Positions 1 through 4,431 of a stretch of DNA of 8,011 nt are shown here, in pieces. The position numbers and the translations under genes were made by a program. Source of the stretch: Helicobacteraceae bacterium (GTDB taxonomy: Bacteria > Campylobacterota > Campylobacteria > Campylobacterales > Sulfurimonadaceae). Positions within the stretch are counted from its first letter, which is position 1. Every line of letters starts with the position of its first letter. The notes beneath the pieces are model-generated. The model ran no database searches and was not told where the DNA came from. It was given only the letters and a program-made list of their open reading frames with translations. The stretch covers positions 1-8,011 of the forward strand of contig DAOWOG010000040.1 in the NCBI GenBank assembly GCA_030642185.1, read 5' to 3'.

Positions 1-473
1 ATCTTCATAGCCTCAAGTTCACTGCGCAGGGCAGCTGCCTGTGCACGTACCTGTTCGGTACCGTAAAAGATCTGATCTTAATTGCTTTGGGAGATACTGT
101 TGCGTTCAAACAGCACTTTCATCCGCTCCAAGTCACGCTCCTGACGAGTCAAATCCGCTTCAAGCGCTTTGATTGCCGAGGCTTTTGCCCCGATATTTGC
201 CTGCAGGACTTTACTGTCGAGACGCACAAGTGTGTCCCCTTTTCCAACCTTCTGCCCTTCACTGAATTCGAGGCTGCTGACAACCCCTTCAAACTCTGAT
301 GCCAGCTTAGTCTGCTTGTCGTAATAGAGTGTACCGACATAGATTTGAAGTGGATTCACCACTCCTTTCGTCACCGGAGCCGTAACGACAAGAGAGGGAC
401 GAGGGGCAGCTCGTTCGGCAGCCAACATCAACGGAACTGCACTCAGCAGCAGTAGGTGAATGATACGTTTCAT
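1..473 (-). pseudogene. RND efflux periplasmic adaptor (HlyD/AcrA family), interrupted by in-frame stop, 3' part beyond window
   Basis: Membrane-fusion adaptors link an inner-membrane RND pump to an outer-membrane channel. The frame starts with ATG at 473, with AGGAA upstream, and has a signal peptide (residues 1-19, MKRIIHLLLLSAVPLMLAA). A lipoyl/biotinyl-like half-motif follows at about residues 46-90 (EFEGVVSSLEFSEGQKVGKG), then the first helix of the coiled-coil hairpin (about 90-122) and the hairpin turn LFERNSISQSN. A TAA at 78-80 then ends the frame at 131 residues, against roughly 350-400 for the family. Without a shift, the same frame reads on as DQIFYGTEQVRAQAAALRSE to the window edge, which is the expected second helix. 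A single substitution in a sense codon, probably a tyrosine (family-typical S-x-Y-D), would explain this. If the stop is real, the product lacks half the hairpin, the second lipoyl half and the beta-barrel, and should not work. A pump gene would be expected further left, outside the window. Confidence 0.82.
78..80 (-). other. In-frame premature TAA stop in the adaptor gene
   Basis: The plus strand reads TTA here, so the minus strand reads TAA between the codons for SISQSN and DQIFYG. The frame is identical on both sides and both sides look like one HlyD coiled coil, so this is a point nonsense change rather than an indel or a gene boundary. No ribosome site or new start is visible directly after it. 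Confidence 0.85.
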
Positions 474-493
474 GGGGGTTCCTTTTTTGCAAC

Positions 494-538
494 TGATTCG
501 TCAGTCCAATCATGACAGATAAATTTATCGAATGTCAA
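494..538 (-). promoter_or_regulatory. Candidate promoter and operator dyads of the efflux adaptor gene
   Basis: On the minus strand a perfect TTGACA (538 to 533) is followed 18 bp later by a weak CATGAT (514 to 509, 4 of 6 matches to TATAAT). Two dyads overlap this stretch. One is the perfect 12-bp palindrome GATAAATTTATC (518-529), in the would-be spacer. The other is TGATT-N9-AATCA (494-512), over the -10 and start region. Efflux operons are often controlled by TetR-type repressors binding such sites; that assignment is inference. No regulator gene is present in the window. Confidence 0.35.
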
Positions 539-544
539 GCATAT

Positions 545-1120
545 TTAAAAAACGGTAATAAGCCTTTTGACATCTGACTGAAACGACGCCAGCGCTTCGG
601 CAGATGCCTTTGCAGTTATATCAATGTACTCAGCCTCAAACTGCTTGTTAATCTCACTGATGCCGGACTGTTTCAGTGCATACTCCACCTGAGAGAGATA
701 AGCGTATTTGACATGAAAATGGAGTGACTCCAACTTGACATACATCACCGGCTGCGCTTCATCCAAAACCTGATTGAGTGCATCCGAATAGGCTCTGACC
801 AGTCCGCCGGTCCCCAGCTTCGTCCCGCCAAAATAGCGTACGGTAATGACAGCCGTGTTGATCAGTTCGTGACCCTGAAGGACGGCGAGTGTCGGCTTGC
901 CGGATGTCCCTTTCGGCTCTCCGTCGTCACTGCTTCCCTCAACGATCTGATCATATGCATTCAGGTAGCGAAATGCCGTCACAAAATGGCGTGCTTTCGG
1001 ATGTTCGGATTTCAATTCGGCAAGCACCGTATCAAACTGGGCAAACGACATGATATGGGCAATGAATTTGGATTGTTTGACTTCAAGTGTCCGGCTGATA
1101 TGTTCAGTAAGTGTAACCAT
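545..1120 (-). CDS. YigZ/IMPACT family protein (UPF0029)
   Basis: A protein of 191 residues, the normal length for bacterial YigZ. The N-terminal IMPACT domain shows SKFIA (residues 17-21), ARHFVTAFRY (43-52), the signature EGSSDDGEPKGTSGKP (61-76), and VRYFGGTKLGTGGLVRAYSDA (94-114, abbreviated here as RYFGG and GTGGLVRAY). The C-terminal part (about 130-191) corresponds to the DUF1949-type ferredoxin-like domain. The family is conserved across life; eukaryotic IMPACT modulates Gcn1/Gcn2 signalling, while the bacterial role is not well defined and is thought to concern translation or nucleic-acid binding. The open frame extends upstream to 1378, but the extra residues do not resemble the family and overlap the divergent methyltransferase, so ATG at 1120 (MVTLTEHIS) is chosen. 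It has no strong Shine-Dalgarno sequence. The stop is 71 bp upstream of the adaptor start, with no terminator visible between them. Confidence 0.93.
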   Translation of the reverse strand: MVTLTEHISRTLEVKQSKFIAHIMSFAQFDTVLAELKSEHPKARHFVTAFRYLNAYDQIVEGSSDDGEPKGTSGKPTLAVLQGHELINTAVITVRYFGGTKLGTGGLVRAYSDALNQVLDEAQPVMYVKLESLHFHVKYAYLSQVEYALKQSGISEINKQFEAEYIDITAKASAEALASFQSDVKRLITVF

Positions 1121-1146
1121 AACCAAAGTGTAGCCAAAGTCAGGCT

Positions 1147-1177
1147 GTACTGTAAACCTAAATCCAATATGACACAA
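1147..1177 (-). promoter_or_regulatory. Possible promoter of the yigZ-like gene
   Basis: The minus strand reads TTGTGT (1177 to 1172), a 17-bp gap, then TACAGT (1152 to 1147), 27 bp upstream of the ATG at 1120. Spacing is ideal, but the boxes match the sigma-70 consensus at only 3 and 4 of 6 positions. The site would overlap the divergent methyltransferase promoter region. Confidence 0.3.
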
Positions 1178-1179
1178 GC

Positions 1180-1185
1180 TATAAT
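1180..1185 (+). promoter_or_regulatory. Perfect TATAAT -10 box for the methyltransferase gene
   Basis: TATAAT lies 25 bp upstream of the ATG at 1211, giving a short leader of about 20 bases that includes the GAGGTG ribosome site at about 1198-1203. No recognisable -35 box is found at the usual distance, which is common for Campylobacterota housekeeping promoters. Confidence 0.55.
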
Positions 1186-1210
1186 TTGATGAAAATAGAG
1201 GTGAACCACT

Positions 1211-1831
1211 ATGCAGACACAAGAGTATAAATATGCCAAAATCTATGACCCGCTTCTCTTTTATTTTATCCGTCCGATACGAAAAAGAGTTGTACTCCTT
1301 GTCAAAAAATACCGATACAAAAAAATTCTGGATGTCTGCTGCGGTACGGGGGATCAGCTTAAACTGCTGAAACAACACGGCTTTGACGGACAGGGTGTGG
1401 ATATCTCTGAGACGATGCTAAACGTTGCTCTTGGCGGCAGGATCAAGGCTGACTGCCTGCTGCAGGATGCGACACAGATGCACTTTGACAACGATCTGTT
1501 CGATCTGAGTATGGTCGTCTTTGCCCTGCATGAAAAACATACCGACTCTGCCAGAGGCATACTCGAAGAGATGCTGCGTGTCACCCAAAAAAACGGGCAT
1601 ATCCTCATTGTCGACTATGAGATCACCCATCAAACCGGCACTGTTTCAAAAGCACTGATCTATTTGATCGAGTGGATAGCCGGCGGCGAACACTATCGGC
1701 ATTTCAAAGCCTATCTCAAAGCAGGCGGACTCCCTGCTCTTCTATCGAGGATGCCGTTAACAGAGCTGAAGAGGCACTATTTTGGTCATCACGGCATTGT
1801 GCTGACACTGCTTAAAAAGGTACAAAATTAG
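1211..1831 (+). CDS. Class I SAM-dependent methyltransferase
   Basis: 206 residues with a Rossmann-type methyltransferase fold. Motif I is ILDVCCGTGD (39-48), the acidic end of strand 2 is GVDIS (62-66), motif III is DAT (86-88), followed by FDLSMVVFALHE (97-108), and the post-motif strand is NGHILIVDYE (128-137). This is the layout of the UbiE/Methyltransf_11 group, but the C-terminus (HYRHFKAYLKAGGL) does not allow a substrate to be named. ATG at 1211 is preceded by GAGGTG at good spacing. Its TAG stop shares one base with the GTG start of the next gene, so the two are probably translated together. It is divergent from the yigZ-like gene, with 90 bp between the two starts. The general function is secure; the substrate is unknown. 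Confidence 0.9.
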   Translation: MQTQEYKYAKIYDPLLFYFIRPIRKRVVLLVKKYRYKKILDVCCGTGDQLKLLKQHGFDGQGVDISETMLNVALGGRIKADCLLQDATQMHFDNDLFDLSMVVFALHEKHTDSARGILEEMLRVTQKNGHILIVDYEITHQTGTVSKALIYLIEWIAGGEHYRHFKAYLKAGGLPALLSRMPLTELKRHYFGHHGIVLTLLKKVQN

Positions 1832-2043
1832 TGACGCTTAATGAAAAACATGAACACATCTGTCCATTGTGTCAAAGAAGTAATGAATGCATGGCGCATA
1901 AAACAGCATCTTGCTGGTGCAACAACGTCAAAATCCCTCAGACACTTTTAGATTTGGTTCCTGAAAAACAGAAAGGCAAATCCTGTATCTGCCTTTCTTG
2001 TATTAATGCCTTTAATAAGGGCACCTTTAAAAACCCCGGTTAA
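1831..2043 (+). CDS. Cysteine-rich CWC family protein
   Basis: A small 70-residue protein starting with GTG at 1831, overlapping the preceding stop by one base (TAGTG); AAAAAGG lies about 10 bases upstream. It has eight cysteines: C11-x2-C14, C20, C28-W-C30 and C52-x-C54-x2-C57, with ICPLC, CWC and CICLSC as landmarks. This matches the cysteine-rich CWC family, short proteins presumed to bind a metal such as zinc; their role is unknown. The tight coupling suggests it is made with the methyltransferase, but I cannot say that they act together. Confidence 0.85.
   Translation: MTLNEKHEHICPLCQRSNECMAHKTASCWCNNVKIPQTLLDLVPEKQKGKSCICLSCINAFNKGTFKNPG
1970..1998 (+). repeat. 9-bp perfect inverted repeat inside the CWC gene
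   Basis: AGAAAGGCA (1970-1978) pairs perfectly with TGCCTTTCT (1990-1998) around an 11-base loop. It lies within the coding sequence for KGKSCICLSC, about 45 bases before the stop. No run of T follows, so it is not a standard terminator. It could be a 3'-end mRNA structure or chance. Confidence 0.4.
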
Positions 2044-2082
2044 ATTTACAAATCAGATGATAAATCTCATGTTTTAACAATG

Positions 2083-2105
2083 AATATGATATAGTTTTTC
2101 ATATT
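2083..2105. promoter_or_regulatory. Dyad around a candidate -10 box upstream of the DUF2628-like gene
   Basis: AATATGA (2083-2089) and TCATATT (2099-2105) are perfect 7-bp inverted arms. The 9-bp spacer begins with TATAGT (2090-2095), a 5-of-6 match to the -10 consensus, 30 bp before the ATG at 2126. No -35 box is seen. A repressor dimer here would occlude the promoter, but this is inference. Confidence 0.35.
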
Positions 2106-2125
2106 TATCAACAGGGGTTAAAAGG

Positions 2126-2629
2126 ATGGAATCAACTGCGAAAATTGAAAACAGTATGAATGATTATGACAATAAAATGATTGAAGCATTTGTAGGCAAA
2201 CCTGAGAAAACTTTATGGTACAAAAACGCTTTTAACAAGTACAGCGTTAACGGCGTTGACAAAATGTCCTGGAATTGGAGTTGGTGGGCTTTTTTTGGAG
2301 GTATATTTTATCTGCTTTACCGTAAAGCCTACCTGGCAGCGCTTGGGCTTTTTGTCCTGACAATTGTCATCTCTCTTATTCCATTCGGAGGATTGGTCAT
2401 CTGGATAGTGCCTGGAGGGCTTGCACCTTACTTCGTTTATAAAATATACCAAAGTAAGAGGGCTGAAATCGAAGTGACGATTGAAGATGAACAAACGCGT
2501 ATTGATACTATGCGTGCAATAGGCGGTTACAACGACTGGGCTATCTGGATAGCTGTCATTATACATGTGGTACTTTGGACCTCAGTGCTGTATGCGATGA
2601 TGATGATGCTGCCTGTTCTTGTTCAGTAA
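2126..2629 (+). CDS. DUF2628-like small integral membrane protein
   Basis: 167 residues. A hydrophilic N-terminus (1-46) leads to a tryptophan-rich segment, WNWSWWAFFGG (49-59), then LLYRKAY (63-69) and hydrophobic helices at about 69-86, 88-106 and 137-165. The WNW-x-FF...YRK-x-Y pattern is typical of DUF2628 membrane proteins, whose function is unknown. ATG at 2126 is used: AGGGG at 2113-2117 lies 8 bases upstream and is better placed than the AAAGG abutting the ATG. The C-terminus contains four consecutive methionines (MMMM) from an ATG repeat. The last 48 bp overlap the 3' end of the convergent START-domain gene. Confidence 0.78.
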   Translation: MESTAKIENSMNDYDNKMIEAFVGKPEKTLWYKNAFNKYSVNGVDKMSWNWSWWAFFGGIFYLLYRKAYLAALGLFVLTIVISLIPFGGLVIWIVPGGLAPYFVYKIYQSKRAEIEVTIEDEQTRIDTMRAIGGYNDWAIWIAVIIHVVLWTSVLYAMMMMLPVLVQ

Positions 2630-3181
2630 TAACTGTTTCTTCAGATCCAGAAGACTGTTATAGGGGATTTTCCAGGCCATGAGATTGACGAGCCAATGGG
2701 GTACAGAACCTCCGATATCGCCCAGCAGGCTAAGGGTCACTTTTGTTTCAGAACGCCCAAGTTCTTCTAAAATAAACGCTACATAAAGATCATTAAACCA
2801 GACCGCATCTGAGGAAGATGCTTGTATATTAAGCGAGCGTAGGGTTATGATCTGCTTTTTCACATACTCATTTTTTTCAATTTCTACCCACACCTGACGT
2901 CTGCTTAAAGGCCAGGGAGGCTGCATTAAAAGATAGATCTTATCGTTTGACTTTTCTGCTTTGATACAGTCAGAGAGCCATGAAGTATAGCTGTCATGAT
3001 CCATAATCGTTTTAGAAATCCAATCAAGCGAAAAGGGCATTTTTGTTACTGCTCTGAATTGAACGAATTCAACTTCTTTCTCATATTTTTCATATATTTT
3101 TATCTGATCCAGAGTTTTAAATGCTTTCCATTCGGATGCACAAAGCAACAGCGGAAAAAGCAAAATAATGATCTTATGCAT
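2582..3181 (-). CDS. Secreted START-domain (StAR-related, SRPBCC-fold) protein
   Basis: 199 residues from ATG 3181. A signal peptide is visible at residues 1-16 (IIILLFPLLLCAS), followed by a START-type lipid-binding domain of about 170 residues. Landmarks are the ETVYTSW-like DHDSYTSWLS (61-70), PPWPLSRRQ (88-96), an acidic strand VAFILEE (134-140), and the C-terminal helix after GGSVPHWLVN (157-166). Bacterial START proteins bind hydrophobic ligands in a helix-grip cavity; the ligand here is unknown and the protein should be periplasmic. A TTG at 3187 is an alternative start adding two residues (MK) and lies nearer a GAGA, so the choice is not certain. The start overlaps the stop of the upstream SRPBCC gene by 8 bases, suggesting coupling. 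The C-terminus NRQHHHHRIQH arises from antisense reading of an ATG repeat in the convergent gene. Confidence 0.83.
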   Translation of the reverse strand: MHKIIILLFPLLLCASEWKAFKTLDQIKIYEKYEKEVEFVQFRAVTKMPFSLDWISKTIMDHDSYTSWLSDCIKAEKSNDKIYLLMQPPWPLSRRQVWVEIEKNEYVKKQIITLRSLNIQASSSDAVWFNDLYVAFILEELGRSETKVTLSLLGDIGGSVPHWLVNLMAWKIPYNSLLDLKKQLLLNKNRQHHHHRIQH

Positions 3182-3641
3182 TTTCAATTGACAGTCTCTG
3201 CAGGATCATCTTTTTTCCTTCAAGCATCACACGTCTGTGGCTGTACTCTATCAATCGTTTTCCAAAGGGAAAATATGCGATAAAACAAAGCAGTTTATGA
3301 CGTGTTTGAAGATGCAGATAAAAGGTAGAAGAGGTTTGGAACTGATCTTCTTTTAAGATCCATCTTCCCTGACCTGTAAAATCTCCGCTAATATTGAATG
3401 AGGCGTAATAAGGTTTTTTTAAACAGATAATCTGGATCTTGAACTGCAGGTCTATAAAATGAAAGAGACTGAAAAGGCACTCTATTTTTGAAGATTCACT
3501 CACTTTTTCTTCTGTATGAAGCGTGACAGATACAACATGTTTCCACCATGTAGGCCAAGCTTGAATATGAAGAACGGTCTCCCAAATTTTACTTCGCGAA
3601 TAATGGAAGCTGTCTCTATCGATAAAAGTAAAATATTTCAT
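3174..3641 (-). CDS. SRPBCC (polyketide cyclase/Bet v1-like) family protein
   Basis: 155 residues from ATG 3641. The sequence begins straight into the helix-grip fold: first strand MKYFTFIDRDSFHY, helix SRSKIWETVLHIQAWPTWW (15-33), mid-region strands to SGDFTGQGRWILKE (85-98), and a long C-terminal helix GKRLIEYSHRRVMLEGKKM. Such proteins bind hydrophobic ligands or act as cyclase or chaperone-like proteins; no catalytic residues allow a closer call. There is no signal peptide, so it is probably cytoplasmic. An ATG at 3686 would add 15 residues that do not look like the fold; neither start has a clear ribosome site. It follows the thioredoxin-like lipoprotein gene on the same strand and overlaps the START gene downstream, giving a tandem of two related folds. 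Confidence 0.75.
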   Translation of the reverse strand: MKYFTFIDRDSFHYSRSKIWETVLHIQAWPTWWKHVVSVTLHTEEKVSESSKIECLFSLFHFIDLQFKIQIICLKKPYYASFNISGDFTGQGRWILKEDQFQTSSTFYLHLQTRHKLLCFIAYFPFGKRLIEYSHRRVMLEGKKMILQRLSIENA

Positions 3642-3647
3642 GGAACT

Positions 3648-3653
3648 ATTGTA
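3648..3653 (-). promoter_or_regulatory. Candidate -10 box TACAAT, possibly giving a leaderless mRNA
   Basis: The minus strand reads TACAAT, then six bases (AGTTCC), then the ATG at 3641. If it is a working -10 box, the transcript would start at or within a base or two of that ATG. The absence of a ribosome site there fits, but no -35 box is evident and the gene may instead be read through from the upstream lipoprotein gene. Confidence 0.25.
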
Positions 3654-3729
3654 GCGAGATTGTGAACGTAATAAAAAGATGTCCATGATGATCTGCCGTG
3701 AACCGGCGAATCATTTTTTGGCTGTCACA

Positions 3730-4227
3730 CTATTGCAGTGCTTGTTGCAGCTCTTCTGCGGTACTGACATAGGCAATATTTGTAATGATAAAGTTATCTA
3801 CATCTGCAATAAGTACCTTTTCAAAATCTGTCTCTGCTCTGTAGTTAGCCGAATCCGTATCTTCTATAAGCACCAGTACCGTATGTTTAAAATCCTTTAA
3901 TCCGGGAAGAACGAACATACTGCGTATGATTGATGGAGCCTGACTGACATCGGCAACAAACAGCGCATTTCTCTTGGCAAGATAATCCGGTTTCTGTGTA
4001 GCAAAGAAATCATTGCTCAGATGTCCCATATCTTTTGTAAAGGCAAAAATCACTTTTTTTGTACCTGCATCAAGTGTATGCGGCTTGTCAAACTGATCAT
4101 TAAGTTTGAGCTGCTCAAGACTTTTACCTTTAATCAGCTGTGCTTCAACATTGGCATCGTCTGCACTTTTATCACTGCATCCTAAAAAAAACAGTGCGGC
4201 AACAACTGCTAAAATCATATGTTTCAT
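3730..4227 (-). CDS. Lipoprotein with thioredoxin-like fold lacking redox cysteines
   Basis: 165 residues. ATG at 4227 is preceded by AAGGAG at 5 bases, a strong ribosome site. The N-terminus has a lipoprotein signal with FLGC, lipidated at C17, followed by SDKS, so it is probably outer-membrane anchored and facing the periplasm. The body reads like a redoxin/thioredoxin-type fold: LNDQFDKPHTLDAG (42-55), strand VIFAFTKDMG (59-68), strand ALFVADVSQAPSIIRSMFVLPGL (88-110), strand HTVLVLIED (115-123) and a C-terminal AEELQQAL helix. C17 is the only cysteine, so it cannot do thiol chemistry. I do not recognise a named family with confidence; a structural or binding role is possible. It has its own promoter and may feed the SRPBCC and START genes downstream. 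Confidence 0.7.
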   Translation of the reverse strand: MKHMILAVVAALFFLGCSDKSADDANVEAQLIKGKSLEQLKLNDQFDKPHTLDAGTKKVIFAFTKDMGHLSNDFFATQKPDYLAKRNALFVADVSQAPSIIRSMFVLPGLKDFKHTVLVLIEDTDSANYRAETDFEKVLIADVDNFIITNIAYVSTAEELQQALQ

Positions 4228-4248
4228 TTATACTCCTTGGTTTTCGGA

Positions 4249-4276
4249 ATTTTACATTAATCGCATACGCTATCAA
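4249..4276 (-). promoter_or_regulatory. Sigma-70-type promoter of the lipoprotein gene
   Basis: The minus strand reads TTGATA (4276 to 4271), a 16-bp spacer and TAAAAT (4254 to 4249), each box matching consensus at 5 of 6 positions. Transcription would start near 4242, about 15 bases before the ATG, leaving room for the AAGGAG ribosome site. This is the best-formed promoter in the window. Confidence 0.6.
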
Positions 4277-4297
4277 AAAGTAAATTTTACGATTAAT
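4256..4297. repeat. 8-bp perfect inverted repeat flanking the lipoprotein promoter -35 box
   Basis: ATTAATCG (4256-4263) and CGATTAAT (4290-4297) are perfect inverted copies 26 bp apart, centred on the TTGATA -35 box of the minus-strand promoter. One arm lies in the -10/-35 spacer and the other just upstream of the -35 box. Placement suits an operator; the binding protein is unknown. Confidence 0.45.
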
Positions 4298-4381
4298 ATA
4301 ATTTAAAGCCCTTCCTATATTTTGTTTAATAAACATACAAAAATTTCGAGACAAATACCTATCGGCAATATCTTAATGAAA

Positions 4382-4400
4382 GTATCAGTTTTGTATCAGT
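4382..4400 (+). promoter_or_regulatory. Tandem 8-bp direct repeat with 11-bp period, candidate OmpR/PhoB-type activator site
   Basis: GTATCAGT occurs at 4382-4389 and again at 4393-4400, one helical turn apart. A -10-like TATATT (4407-4412) or TATTAT (4409-4414) follows 6-8 bp later, and no -35 box is present. Two head-to-tail half-sites with an 11-bp period in place of the -35 is the arrangement used by PhoB/OmpR-class response regulators. It lies 32 bp upstream of the subtilase ATG. The regulator is not encoded in the window. Confidence 0.45.
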
Positions 4401-4431
4401 AGAATTTATATTATTTCAAAAGGAGAAATGG

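Larger units (their letters stand above)
4228..4431. other. AT-rich divergent intergenic region
   Basis: This 204-bp region separates the minus-strand lipoprotein gene from the plus-strand protease operon and is the only long non-coding stretch in the window. Besides the elements listed separately, the motif ATTTTAC is repeated at 4249-4255 and 4284-4290. The part at about 4300-4380 holds nothing I can assign, and no small gene or RNA is evident. Confidence 0.7.

Noticed and set aside
869..1189. Plus-strand open frame of 106 residues.
   Set aside because: It lies antisense to the well-supported yigZ-like gene and has no recognisable protein features.
1121..1378. Upstream extension of the yigZ-like frame (86 more residues).
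   Set aside because: The added sequence does not resemble the family and would run into the divergent methyltransferase gene; ATG 1120 gives the normal family length.
2008..2022. CCTT-TAAT-AAGG hairpin at the end of the CWC gene as terminator.
   Set aside because: The stem is short, lies inside the coding sequence and is not followed by a T run.
3692..3720. GCCG-TGAAC-CGGC hairpin followed by a T run on the plus strand, a possible terminator.
   Set aside because: The stem is only four pairs, the T run is six bases away, and no plus-strand gene ends there; on the minus strand no T run follows.
4428..4430. An ATG four bases before the chosen protease start.
   Set aside because: It is out of frame with the protease and only two bases from the ribosome site; the ATG at 4432 gives the signal peptide with lipobox.
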